Assembly: GCA_023461115.1 (NCBI GenBank)
Contig: JAEWOA010000207.1
Location: 1-36,216 of the forward strand
Source of the DNA: Actinomycetes bacterium
GTDB taxonomy: Bacteria; Actinomycetota; Actinomycetes; Actinomycetales; Cellulomonadaceae
DNA length: 36,216 bases
Direction: 5' to 3'
A program made the translations under genes and the position numbers. This document shows, piece after piece, positions 12,415 to 20,014 of this stretch; the first letter of the stretch is position 1; every line of letters begins with the position of its first letter. The notes under the pieces are model-generated. The model had not been told where the DNA came from, searched no databases, and saw nothing but the letters and a program-made list of their open reading frames with translations.

Positions 12415-13599
12415 ATGGCGACCCCATCACCCACCTCGCCGGTCGCGCGCATCCCGCGCTCCGGCATCCGCGCCCTCATGGACCTCGCGCTGCGGGACCC
12501 GCTCGCGATCCACCTGGAGATCGGCGAGCCCGACTCCAGCCCGCCGCCGCACGTCCTCGAGGCAGTCGCGCGTGCGGCCGCCGACGGTCGGCTCGGTTAC
12601 TCGTCGAGCCTCGGCATCCCCGAGCTGCGGGCGGCCGCGGCCGACCGGGTGGCGCGCCGCACGGGCGCGGCCGTCGATCCCGCGCGGGTCGTCGTCACGC
12701 ACGGCGCGATGCACGGGCTGACGATGGCGTTCGCGACGCTGCTCGGGCCAGGCGACGAGGTGCTGCTGCCGGACCCGATGTTCCCCAACTGGGCGATGGC
12801 GGCGGCCGCCGCGCACGCCGCCGTCGGCTTCTATCCGACCCGCGCGGAGCGCGGCTTCGTCCCGGACCCGGCGCAGGTCGAGGCCGCGATCACGCCGCGG
12901 ACGCGCGCGCTCGTCGTCTGCTCGCCCAACAATCCGACGGGCGCGGTCTACCCGGCCGACGTCGTGGCGGCGCTGGTCGACCTGGCCCGGCGGCACGACC
13001 TGTGGGTGCTGTCCGACGAGTGCTACGAGGCCATCACCTTCGGCGTGCCGCACGTGGGCGCGGCGGCGTTCGACGACGACGGCCGGGTCCTGACGTTCCA
13101 CTCGCTGTCCAAGACCTTCGCGATGACAGGCTGGCGCGCGGGCTTCGCGGTGCTCCCGGACGACGACCTCGTCGAGTCGTTCGGCCACCTCGCCGAGGCG
13201 ACCGTGGCCTGCCCGTCGACCGCGAGCCAGCACGCGGCCCTCGCGGCGCTCACCGGCCCGCAGGGCTGGGTGGACGACGCGGTCTCGTCGTACCGCGAGC
13301 GGCGCGACCTGGCCGTGGCTCTGCTGCGCGGGCGCGGGCTCCGTCTCGTCGAGCCCGACGGCGCTTTCTACCTGATGGTGGACGTGGGGGAGGCGGACAC
13401 CGACGCCTTCGCGCGCCGGCTCCTGGCGCGTCGGCACGTCGCGGTGGCGCCCGGCTCGACGTTCGGCGCGCGGGCCGCGGGCATGGTCCGCGTGAGCCTC
13501 GCCGCGCCGCGCGACGAGCTCGAGGAGGGCCTGCGACGGCTGGCCGACGAGGTCGTCGGCGCCCCCAGGGGCGGTGTCCACGCCGTGGCGGCGCGGTAG
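12415..13599 (+). CDS. PLP-dependent class I/II aminotransferase
   Basis: A 394-residue fold-type I aminotransferase. The PLP Schiff-base lysine is at about 233 in H-S-L-S-K-T-F-A-M-T-G-W-R-A-G; S-P-N-N-P-T-G and D-E-C-Y-E, which bind and position the cofactor, are also present, as is the C-terminal R-V-S-L carboxylate-binding arginine. Family members act on aspartate, aromatic or other amino acids; the sequence alone does not fix the substrate, so I give no gene symbol. It is followed 32 nt downstream by pdxT, which helps make PLP, the cofactor this enzyme needs, but pdxT has its own probable -10 box, so the pairing may be coincidental. ATG 12415 is supported by the leaderless promoter pattern. 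Confidence 0.88.
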   Translation: MATPSPTSPVARIPRSGIRALMDLALRDPLAIHLEIGEPDSSPPPHVLEAVARAAADGRLGYSSSLGIPELRAAAADRVARRTGAAVDPARVVVTHGAMHGLTMAFATLLGPGDEVLLPDPMFPNWAMAAAAAHAAVGFYPTRAERGFVPDPAQVEAAITPRTRALVVCSPNNPTGAVYPADVVAALVDLARRHDLWVLSDECYEAITFGVPHVGAAAFDDDGRVLTFHSLSKTFAMTGWRAGFAVLPDDDLVESFGHLAEATVACPSTASQHAALAALTGPQGWVDDAVSSYRERRDLAVALLRGRGLRLVEPDGAFYLMVDVGEADTDAFARRLLARRHVAVAPGSTFGARAAGMVRVSLAAPRDELEEGLRRLADEVVGAPRGGVHAVAAR

Positions 13600-13618
13600 G
13601 GCCAGCGGCCGGGCGACC

Positions 13619-13624
13619 TAAGAT
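13619..13624 (+). promoter_or_regulatory. -10 element of pdxT, leaderless configuration
   Basis: TAAGAT lies 7 nt before the GTG at 13632, in the 32-nt gap after the aminotransferase stop. There is no Shine-Dalgarno sequence in the gap close to the start. Confidence 0.5.
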
Positions 13625-13631
13625 CTGCGCC

Positions 13632-14240
13632 GTGAGTCCCACCGTCGGCGTCCTGGCCCTGCAAGGCGACGTGCGCGAGCACGTGCACGCGCTCGAGTCG
13701 GTCGGCGTGCGCGCCGTCGGCGTGCGGCGCCGGTCCGAGCTCGACGCGGTCGACGCGCTCGTCATCCCCGGGGGCGAGTCCACCACGATCGACAAGCTCC
13801 TGCGCGCGTTCGAGCTGTTCGAGCCCGTGCGCGCGCGCCTGCGCGGGGGTATGCCCGCGTACGGGTCGTGCGCGGGCATGATCCTGCTGGCCGACCGGAT
13901 CGAGGGCGGCATCGAGGGGCAGCAGACGCTCGGCGGCGTGGACATCACGGTGCGCCGCAACGCGTTCGGCCGGCAGGTCGACTCGTTCGAGTCCGACCTC
14001 GCGATCGAGGGCATCGACGACGGCCCGTTGCACGCGGTGTTCATCCGCGCGCCGTGGGTCGAGGAGGTCGGTCCGGCCGCCCACGTCGTCGGCCGGGTAG
14101 AAGGTGGGCCGGCCGCCGGTAGGATCGTCGCAGTCCGCCAGGGTCCGCTGCTCGTGACCTCGTTCCATCCTGAGGTCACCGGCGACACCCGGGTGCACCG
14201 TCTGTTCGTCGAAATCGTCCGTGAGAGCCGGGGTAGCTAG
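13632..14240 (+). CDS. pdxT: Pyridoxal 5'-phosphate synthase glutaminase subunit
   Basis: PdxT (202 residues) hydrolyses glutamine and passes ammonia to PdxS, which builds PLP from ribose 5-phosphate and glyceraldehyde 3-phosphate. It is a class I glutaminase with the N-terminal G-V-L-A-L-Q-G-D-V-R-E-H motif, the nucleophile Cys80 in Y-G-S-C-A-G-M and the His179/Glu181 pair in S-F-H-P-E. The G-G-E-S-T-T oxyanion region is also present. Start GTG 13632 is supported by the conserved N-terminus. In many actinobacteria pdxS sits directly upstream; here an aminotransferase occupies that place and no pdxS is in the window. yebC follows after 3 nt. Confidence 0.95.
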   Translation: MSPTVGVLALQGDVREHVHALESVGVRAVGVRRRSELDAVDALVIPGGESTTIDKLLRAFELFEPVRARLRGGMPAYGSCAGMILLADRIEGGIEGQQTLGGVDITVRRNAFGRQVDSFESDLAIEGIDDGPLHAVFIRAPWVEEVGPAAHVVGRVEGGPAAGRIVAVRQGPLLVTSFHPEVTGDTRVHRLFVEIVRESRGS

Positions 14241-14243
14241 CCG

Positions 14244-14999
14244 ATGTCGGGTCACTCCAAGTGGGCCACCACCAAGCACAAGAAGGCCGTGGTCGACGCC
14301 AAGCGGAGCAAGCTCTTCGCGAAGCTCATCAAGAACATCGAGGTTGCCGCGCGTACGGGCGGGGGTGACCTCGCAGGCAACCCCACGTTGTTCGACGCCG
14401 TCCAGAAGGCGAAGAAGAACTCGGTCCCGATCGACAACATCAACCGTGCGGTCAAGCGCGGCTCCGGCCAGGAGGCCGGCGGCGCCGACTACACGACGAT
14501 CATGTACGAGGGCTACGGCTCCGGCGGCGTCGCGGTGTTGGTCGAGTGCCTGACCGACAACCGCAACCGTGCCGCCTCCGACGTGCGCGTGGCGTTCACC
14601 CGCAACGGCGGCCAGATGGCGGACCCGGGCTCGGTCTCGTACCTGTTCTCGCGCAAGGGCGTCGTCATCGTGCCCAAGGAGGGCACCGACGAGGACGCTG
14701 TCATGGAGGCGGTCCTGGACGCGGGCGGCGAGGAGGTCAACGACCTCGGCGAGGCGTTCGAGGTGCTCTCCGAGGCGACCGACCTGGTCCCCGTCCGCAC
14801 AGCACTCCAGGCCGCCGGCATCGAGTACGACTCCGCGGACGTCGTCTGGTGGCCCGCCACGCAGATCGAGGTGGACGCCGAGGGCGCCCGCAAGATCCTG
14901 CGGTTGATCGACGCGCTCGAGGACTCCGACGATGTGCAGAACGTCTACGCGAACTTCGACGCCTCCGACGAGGTCATGGCCGAGCTCGAGAACGACTGA
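14244..14999 (+). CDS. yebC: YebC/PmpR family protein (TACO1 family)
   Basis: A 251-residue YebC-family protein beginning M-S-G-H-S-K-W-A-T-T-K-H-K-K, the family's hallmark N-terminus. Family members have been described both as DNA-binding regulators and, more recently, as ribosome-associated factors that relieve stalling at proline-rich stretches; either role would be cytoplasmic. The acidic C-terminal domains are complete. It starts 3 nt after pdxT with only a weak GGGG upstream, so it may rely on coupling with pdxT. Position immediately before ruvC is strongly conserved across bacteria. Confidence 0.95.
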   Translation: MSGHSKWATTKHKKAVVDAKRSKLFAKLIKNIEVAARTGGGDLAGNPTLFDAVQKAKKNSVPIDNINRAVKRGSGQEAGGADYTTIMYEGYGSGGVAVLVECLTDNRNRAASDVRVAFTRNGGQMADPGSVSYLFSRKGVVIVPKEGTDEDAVMEAVLDAGGEEVNDLGEAFEVLSEATDLVPVRTALQAAGIEYDSADVVWWPATQIEVDAEGARKILRLIDALEDSDDVQNVYANFDASDEVMAELEND

Positions 15000-15065
15000 C
15001 CCGCACGCGCGTCAGGTGGCGTTCGTCGCGCACGGTGTGTGGCGGCGGGCCCAGGGCGCTCGGGG

Positions 15066-15074
15066 TGCGACGAT
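15066..15074 (+). promoter_or_regulatory. Possible extended -10 element of ruvC
   Basis: TGC followed by GACGAT (15069-15074) lies 6 nt before the GTG at 15081. The hexamer lacks the usual first T, but TG-N directly upstream fits an extended -10, and the same nine bases stand at the same distance before the MMPL gene start on the other strand. Confidence 0.35.
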
Positions 15075-15080
15075 GCCCGG

Positions 15081-15641
15081 GTGCGCGTTCTCGGTGTCGA
15101 CCCAGGCCTCACCCGCTGTGGGCTGGGGGTGGTCGACGGCTTGCCGGGGCGGCGCGTGCGGCTTGTCGCGGTCGACGTGGCCCGATCTGACCCGGGCCTG
15201 GACGTCGACCAGCGGCTGCTCGTGATCGAGCGGCGCATCGAGGAGGTCCTGGAGGAGCACGCGCCCGACACGCTCGCGGTGGAGCGCGTGTTCGCGCAGC
15301 ACAACGTGAGCACCGTGATGGGCACCGCGCAGGTCGCGGGCATCGCGATGGTCGCGGCCGCGCGGCGCCGGATCCCGGTCGCGATGCACACGCCGTCGGA
15401 GGTCAAGGCGGCCGTGACGGGCAACGGGCGCGCGGGCAAGCTGCAGGTGCAGACCATGGTCGCGCGGTTGCTCTCGCTCGACGAGCTGCCCAAGCCCGCG
15501 GACGCGGCAGACGCGTTGGCGCTGGCGATCTGCCACCTGTGGCGCCCCGCGGGCGCCCTGGGCGCGCCGCAGCGGCCGCCGTCGGCGCTGACGCCCGCGC
15601 AGCAGGCATGGGCCGCCGCGGAGCAGGCCGCTCGGCGCTGA
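15081..15641 (+). CDS. ruvC: Crossover junction endodeoxyribonuclease RuvC
   Basis: RuvC (186 residues) is the nuclease that cuts Holliday junctions held by RuvAB. The four catalytic acids expected of the RNase H-like fold are in place: Asp7 (G-V-D-P-G), Glu68 (A-V-E-R-V-F), Asp141 and Asp144 (D-A-A-D-A-L). GTG 15081 is chosen because it places the first catalytic Asp at residue 7 as in E. coli RuvC; an upstream in-frame start would add 14 residues without family resemblance. There is no Shine-Dalgarno before it. The gap after ruvC (15642-15736) carries a LexA-like box before ruvA. Confidence 0.95.
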   Translation: MRVLGVDPGLTRCGLGVVDGLPGRRVRLVAVDVARSDPGLDVDQRLLVIERRIEEVLEEHAPDTLAVERVFAQHNVSTVMGTAQVAGIAMVAAARRRIPVAMHTPSEVKAAVTGNGRAGKLQVQTMVARLLSLDELPKPADAADALALAICHLWRPAGALGAPQRPPSALTPAQQAWAAAEQAARR

Positions 15642-15654
15642 CGGCGCGTGTCAT

Positions 15655-15670
15655 TCGTACAACTGTTCGC
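15655..15670. promoter_or_regulatory. LexA-like SOS box upstream of ruvAB
   Basis: The site TCGTAC-N4-GTTCGC matches the actinobacterial/Gram-positive LexA consensus TCGAAC-N4-GTTCGA at 10 of 12 arm positions and keeps the two-fold symmetry of the inner bases except one. It lies in the only intergenic gap of ruvCAB, 67 nt before ruvA. SOS control of ruv genes is known in other bacteria including mycobacteria. Confidence 0.65.
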
Positions 15671-15736
15671 TGGTGTGGCAGGGTTGTCCGCGCGGCCCGA
15701 TGGGCCCCAGGACGCGGAACGACGGGAGGGCGGACT

Positions 15737-16360
15737 GTGATCGCTTCGGTGCGTGGGACGGTGCTCGCGGTCCGGTTGGATGCGGCCGTGGTCGAGGTCG
15801 GCGGTGTCGGGATGCTCGTGCAGGCCACGCCCGCGACGCTCGCGACGTTGCGCGTCGGCTCCGACGCGATCCTGCACACGTCCCTCGTGGTCCGGGAGGA
15901 CTCGCTCACGCTCTTCGGCTTCGCCGAGGACGACGAGCGCGAGGTCTTCGAGACCGTGCAGACCGTCAGCGGCGTCGGGCCGCGGCTCGCGCTCGCGATG
16001 CTCGCGGTGCACACGCCCGACGGCCTGCGGCGCGCGGTCGCGGACGAGGACCTCAAGGCGCTCGAGCGTGTCCCGGGCATCGGACGCAAGGGCGCGCAGC
16101 GCATCGTCCTCGAGCTCAAGGACCGCCTGGGGGCGCCGTCGCCGGTGCTCGCCGGCGGCGGGCAGGCCGCCGCGCCCGCGGGGCCTGGGGATCACCGACA
16201 GCAGGTCGTGGACGCGCTCGTCGGGCTCGGGTGGAACACCAAGGTCGCGGAGGAGGCGGTCGCGGTCGTGCTCGCCGACGTCGAGGGGCCGATCGCCGCC
16301 CACGAGGTCGCGGGTGTCTTGCGGGCCGCGCTGCGGACACTCGGGGGCGGTCGTGGCTGA
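15737..16360 (+). CDS. ruvA: Holliday junction branch migration protein RuvA
   Basis: RuvA (207 residues) binds the four-way junction as a tetramer and loads the RuvB motors. The N-terminal OB-fold begins M-I-A-S-V-R-G; the middle part has the helix-hairpin-helix motifs G-V-G-P-R-L-A and G-I-G-R-K-G-A-Q-R-I; and the C-terminal domain that contacts RuvB carries A-L-V-G-L-G-W and A-E-E-A-V. A G/A/P-rich linker joins the last two. GTG 15737 is preceded by GGAGG at 15725-15729, seven bases away. The stop overlaps the ruvB start by 8 nt. Confidence 0.95.
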   Translation: MIASVRGTVLAVRLDAAVVEVGGVGMLVQATPATLATLRVGSDAILHTSLVVREDSLTLFGFAEDDEREVFETVQTVSGVGPRLALAMLAVHTPDGLRRAVADEDLKALERVPGIGRKGAQRIVLELKDRLGAPSPVLAGGGQAAAPAGPGDHRQQVVDALVGLGWNTKVAEEAVAVVLADVEGPIAAHEVAGVLRAALRTLGGGRG

Positions 16361-17408
16361 CGACGACGAGCTCGTGACCGAGCGTTTCCCCGCCGAGTCC
16401 CTCGTGCGGCCGGGCGCGGACGACCTCGAGCGCGCCGCCGAGGCCGCACTGCGCCCACGCAGCCTGCGCGAGTTCGTCGGGCAGCGCGTCGTGCGCGATC
16501 AGCTCTCGTTGGTGCTGGAGGCGGCCCGCGGACGCGGTCGCGCGCCGGACCACGTGCTGCTCTCGGGCCCGCCGGGCCTGGGCAAGACGACGTTGGCGAT
16601 GATCATCGCGGCCGAGCTCGGCGCGTCGCTGCGCGTCACGAGCGGGCCCGCGATCCAGCACGCGGGGGACCTCGCGGCGGTGCTGTCCTCGCTCGAGGAG
16701 GGCGAGGTGCTCTTCCTCGACGAGATCCACCGCATCGCCCGCCCCGCCGAGGAGTTGCTCTACGTCGCGATGGAGGACTTCCGCGTCGATGTGGTCGTCG
16801 GCAAGGGAGCGGGCGCCAGCGCGATCCCGCTCGCGCTGCCGCCGTTCACCGTCGTCGGCGCGACCACGCGCGCAGGCCTGCTCCCGGCGCCGCTGCGCGA
16901 CCGCTTCGGCTTCACGGGCCATCTGGACTTCTACGCCGACGACGAGCTCGAACAGGTGCTCCTGCGCTCGGCCGGCCTGCTCGGGGTTCCGCTCGCGGGC
17001 GCCGCCGCCCGTGAGATCGCGTCGCGCTCGCGTGGCACGCCGCGCATCGCGAACCGCCTCCTGCGGCGCGTGCGCGACTGGGCCGAGGTGCGCGGAGACG
17101 GGACGCTGAGCCTGGCGGCGGCGCGCGCGGCGCTCGAGGTCTACGAGGTCGACGAGCGCGGGCTCGATCGGCTGGACCGCTCCGTGCTGCGCGCGCTGTG
17201 CGAGCGATTCGGGGGCGGCCCGGTGGGTCTGACGACGCTCGCCGTCGCCGTGGGGGAGGAGCCTGAGACCGTGGAGACGGTCGCGGAGCCGTTCCTCGTG
17301 CGCGAGGGACTCGTGGGCCGCACACCGCGCGGCCGCGTCGCCCTCCCCGCCGCGTGGACGCACCTGGGTCTGACGCCGCCCGTGGAGCGGGGAACGCTCT
17401 TCGGCTGA
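16353..17408 (+). CDS. ruvB: Holliday junction branch migration ATPase RuvB
   Basis: RuvB (351 residues) is the AAA+ hexameric motor for branch migration. Walker A (G-P-P-G-L-G-K-T-T) is near 72-80, Walker B (L-F-L-D-E-I-H-R) near 119-126, sensor 1 G-A-T-T-R-A-G follows, and the C-terminal winged helix (G-L-T-T-L-A-V-A-V-G-E-E and R-T-P-R-G-R) is complete. The N-terminus has the L-R-P-R-S-L-R-E-F-V-G-Q motif. GTG 16353 overlaps the ruvA stop in the sequence GTGGCTGA, identical to the gltB-gltD junction. It lacks a good Shine-Dalgarno, implying coupling to ruvA. Confidence 0.96.
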   Translation: MADDDELVTERFPAESLVRPGADDLERAAEAALRPRSLREFVGQRVVRDQLSLVLEAARGRGRAPDHVLLSGPPGLGKTTLAMIIAAELGASLRVTSGPAIQHAGDLAAVLSSLEEGEVLFLDEIHRIARPAEELLYVAMEDFRVDVVVGKGAGASAIPLALPPFTVVGATTRAGLLPAPLRDRFGFTGHLDFYADDELEQVLLRSAGLLGVPLAGAAAREIASRSRGTPRIANRLLRRVRDWAEVRGDGTLSLAAARAALEVYEVDERGLDRLDRSVLRALCERFGGGPVGLTTLAVAVGEEPETVETVAEPFLVREGLVGRTPRGRVALPAAWTHLGLTPPVERGTLFG

Positions 17409-17423
17409 GCATGGGACGCTTGG

Positions 17424-17457
17424 GCGCGGCCGTGGGAACCCGGCCGCCCGGCCGCGC
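17424..17457 (+). terminator. Hairpin after ruvB
   Basis: GCGCGGCCG (17424-17432) pairs exactly with 17449-17457 around a 16-nt loop, 15 nt after the ruvB stop and before the yajC promoter. No T-tract beyond GTT. Confidence 0.55.
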
Positions 17458-17458
17458 G

Positions 17459-17487
17459 TTGGAGGTCCGGGCCGCTGCGCCTAGACT
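17459..17487 (+). promoter_or_regulatory. Probable yajC-secDF promoter
   Basis: TTGGAG (17459-17464) and TAGACT (17482-17487) are separated by 17 nt. The same -10 hexamer TAGACT precedes relA and the cyclophilin gene. A start near 17494 gives a leader of about 28 nt with AAGGA at 17510-17514. Confidence 0.55.
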
Positions 17488-17521
17488 GCGGCCGACACGC
17501 TCGTGACTTAAGGACGTCCCT

Positions 17522-17971
17522 GTGATTGAGCTCAGCGCCACACTCGCCGAGAAGTCTGCCGCCGCCCCGAGCGGCGGCGGCGGAAGCCCCATGCTGTTCA
17601 TCCTGATGATCGGCGCGGTGGCCCTGTTCTGGTTCATGTCGCGCCGCACGCGTAAGCAGCAGCAGACGCAGGCCGACTTCCGCAAGGGCCTCGAGGTTGG
17701 AGACGAGGTCATGACGGCCTCGGGGATGCTCGGGACCGTGGTGGCGATCGACGACGACGCCGTCACGCTCGAGGCGACGCCGGGCGCCGGTCGGACCCGT
17801 TGGGTCCTGCAGGCCATCTCGAAGCGGGTCGAGAAGCCGGTCGAGGACGACTCGGACCTCGACGAGGCCGCCCAGGACGACGACTTCGCCGACGACGAGG
17901 TCATCGACGTCCCGGATGACCTGTCCTCGCTGCCGCCGGTGCGCAAGGATGACGAGCCCGACCAGAAGTAA
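17522..17971 (+). CDS. yajC: Preprotein translocase subunit YajC
   Basis: YajC (149 residues) is a small single-pass membrane protein that associates with SecDF and the SecYEG channel. One transmembrane helix spans about 23-40 (M-L-F-I-L-M-I-G-A-V-A-L-F-W-F), followed by R-R-T-R-K-Q-Q and the conserved G-D-E-V-M-T-A-S-G-M-L-G-T-V domain. The tail from about residue 108 is acidic and low in complexity, longer than in E. coli but usual for actinobacteria. GTG 17522 has AAGGA seven to eight bases upstream. It heads yajC-secD-secF-apt. Confidence 0.94.
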   Translation: MIELSATLAEKSAAAPSGGGGSPMLFILMIGAVALFWFMSRRTRKQQQTQADFRKGLEVGDEVMTASGMLGTVVAIDDDAVTLEATPGAGRTRWVLQAISKRVEKPVEDDSDLDEAAQDDDFADDEVIDVPDDLSSLPPVRKDDEPDQK

Positions 17972-17978
17972 GCCACGT

Positions 17979-18002
17979 GGCCCGGCGGCACACCGCCGGG
18001 CC
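17979..18002 (+). promoter_or_regulatory. First of two tandem hairpins in the yajC-secD gap
   Basis: GGCCCGGCGG (17979-17988) pairs exactly with 17993-18002 around the 4-nt loop CACA. It starts 8 nt after the yajC stop. It could act as a partial terminator, an RNA stabiliser or an attenuator. Confidence 0.6.
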
Positions 18003-18010
18003 TAGAACCC

Positions 18011-18033
18011 CACCGGCTGGCGCCCAGCCGGTG
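18011..18033 (+). promoter_or_regulatory. Second tandem hairpin, just upstream of secD
   Basis: CACCGGCTGG (18011-18020) pairs exactly with 18024-18033 around the 3-nt loop CGC. It ends 22 nt before the secD TTG and just before the purine-rich GAGAGAAG (18041-18048), so its folding could affect ribosome access. Confidence 0.6.
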
Positions 18034-18055
18034 CGCGCACGAGAGAAGATTTCCG

Positions 18056-20014
18056 TTGGCCCCTCCCACACGCCGCCGCAGGCCGGTGCGCACGCTGCTG
18101 TTGCTGCTCCTGATCGTCGTGGCCTTGTTCGGCACGATCTTCGCCGGCACCAAGTTCTCCGACGCCACCTGGACGCCGAAGCTCGCCCTCGACCTCGAGG
18201 GCGGGACGCAGATCATCCTGACGCCGACCTCGACGAACGACGAGGAGGTCACGTCGGAGGACATCCAGCAGGCGATCAACGTCATCCGGCAGCGAGTCGA
18301 CGGATCGGGTGTCTCCGAGGCTGAGATCACGAGCCAGGGCGGCAACAACATCGTCGTCGCGCTTCCCGGCCAGCCGAGCCAGGAGACGATCGACCTGGTG
18401 CGGCGCTCGGCGCAGATGAACTTCCGCCCGGTGCTGACGATGGGCGGCGCGGCGCCGACGGTCGACCCGTCGGCCGAGCCCACTCCCGAGGCCTCCGCAT
18501 CAGCGGAGGCGAGCGAGGGCGCCTCCGGCGACGCGACCGCCGAGCCGACGGCTGAGGCGACGCCTGAGCCGACCCCCGCGGCGACGACGCCCGCGAAGTC
18601 CGAGCCCCAGAGCGCGAGCGACGCGGCGTACTGGATCACGCCCGAGGTGCAGAAGCAGTTCGACTCGCTCGACTGCACGCTCGCCGAGAACCTCGCGGGC
18701 GGCGACTCGGGCAAGAGCGACGCCGCTCTCGTGGCGTGTGGCGTCACCAAGGAAGGCAACGTCAACGTCTCCGACGGCACCAAGTACATCCTGGGCCCGG
18801 TCGAGATCGAGGGCACCGAGATCAAGAGCGCGAGCTCGGGCAAGGAAGTCCTCCAGAACGGCACGCAGGGCCCGCGCAACGTCGTGAACATGGAGTTCAC
18901 GTCGAAGGGCGCCGACGAGTTCGCGGACGTCACCGCGCGGCTCGCGACGCTCTCGCCGCCGCAGAACCAGTTCGCGATGGTGCTCGACGGCCTCGTGATC
19001 TCGGCGCCGAGCGTCAGCAGCGCGATCCCGAACGGCCGGGCCGAGATCTCGGGCTCGTTCACGCCCAGCTCGGCGGCACTGCTCGCCAACCAGCTGAACT
19101 ACGGCTCGCTCCCGCTGACGTTCGAGGTCAAGAGCCAGGAGCAGATCTCCGCGACGCTCGGCAGCGAGCAGCTCGAGAAGGGTCTGCTCGCAGGCCTCAT
19201 CGGCCTGGCCCTCGTCGTCGTGTACTCGCTGCTGCAGTACCGCGCGCTGGGCCTCCTGACCGTCGGCTCGCTCGTGGTCGCGGCCGTCCTGACCTACGGC
19301 GTGATCACGCTGCTGTCGTGGACGCAGGGCTACCGGCTCTCGCTCCCCGGCGTCGCGGGCTTGATCGTCGCGATCGGCATCACCGCCGACTCGTTCATCG
19401 TGTACTTCGAGCGCATCCGTGACGAGCTCCGTGAGGGCCGCACGCTCGGCGCCTCGGTGGAGCGCGGATGGGACCGCGCCAAGCGCACGATCCTGGCGTC
19501 CGACACCGTCAACCTGATCGCGGCCATCGTGCTGTACGCCACCGCGGTCGGCGGCGTGCGCGGCTTCGCGTTCACACTCGGCATCACCACGGTGATCGAC
19601 GTCATCGTCGTGTTCATGTTCACGCACCCCGTCATGGAGCTCATCGCCAAGACGAAGTTCTTCGGCGGCGGGCACCCGGCCTCCGGCCTCGACCCGCGTC
19701 GCCTGGGCGCCCCCGGCGTGCGCTACGTGGGCCGCGGCAAGGTCGTCACGGGGCCGCGGACCTCGGACGACGACGCCGAGCTGCCCATGCCGGTCCCGGC
19801 CGGCGCACGCAGCGCGACGGCTCCCGCGCCGCAGGACGGCCTCACCATCGCCGAGCGCCGCGCGGCCGCGCGTGCCGCGGCGATCGCCGACGCGCCCGTG
19901 GCAGCCGACGAGGTAGACGACGCGCCGGCCGCCGACGCACCGCCAGACACCGGACCGACGGACGGCGACAACGCCGCCGCGGACCGCACCCGCCCCGAGG
20001 GGAGCGAGCACTGA
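18056..20014 (+). CDS. secD: Protein translocase subunit SecD
   Basis: SecD (652 residues) works with SecF as a proton-driven RND-type membrane protein that pulls secreted proteins out of the Sec channel. The N-terminus is basic (T-R-R-R-R) with the first membrane helix at about 13-31. The periplasmic-type domain begins L-A-L-D-L-E-G-G-T-Q-I and includes I-R-Q-R-V-D-G-S-G-V-S-E. A Pro/Glu/Ala/Thr-rich insert lies at about 134-186. A five-helix membrane block starts near 379, with G-I-T-A-D-S-F-I-V-Y-F-E-R-I. The last 110 residues are a polar, Ala/Asp-rich tail. The TTG at 18056 is chosen for the purine-rich GAGAGAAG 7 nt upstream; GTG 18086 is a weaker alternative. Confidence 0.93.
   Translation: MAPPTRRRRPVRTLLLLLLIVVALFGTIFAGTKFSDATWTPKLALDLEGGTQIILTPTSTNDEEVTSEDIQQAINVIRQRVDGSGVSEAEITSQGGNNIVVALPGQPSQETIDLVRRSAQMNFRPVLTMGGAAPTVDPSAEPTPEASASAEASEGASGDATAEPTAEATPEPTPAATTPAKSEPQSASDAAYWITPEVQKQFDSLDCTLAENLAGGDSGKSDAALVACGVTKEGNVNVSDGTKYILGPVEIEGTEIKSASSGKEVLQNGTQGPRNVVNMEFTSKGADEFADVTARLATLSPPQNQFAMVLDGLVISAPSVSSAIPNGRAEISGSFTPSSAALLANQLNYGSLPLTFEVKSQEQISATLGSEQLEKGLLAGLIGLALVVVYSLLQYRALGLLTVGSLVVAAVLTYGVITLLSWTQGYRLSLPGVAGLIVAIGITADSFIVYFERIRDELREGRTLGASVERGWDRAKRTILASDTVNLIAAIVLYATAVGGVRGFAFTLGITTVIDVIVVFMFTHPVMELIAKTKFFGGGHPASGLDPRRLGAPGVRYVGRGKVVTGPRTSDDDAELPMPVPAGARSATAPAPQDGLTIAERRAAARAAAIADAPVAADEVDDAPAADAPPDTGPTDGDNAAADRTRPEGSEH

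Noticed and set aside
15642..15736. A tRNA or small RNA gene in the ruvC-ruvA gap
   Set aside because: No cloverleaf is possible; the gap contains the LexA-like site, a short GGCCC-GAT-GGGCC stem (15694-15706) and the ruvA ribosome binding site.
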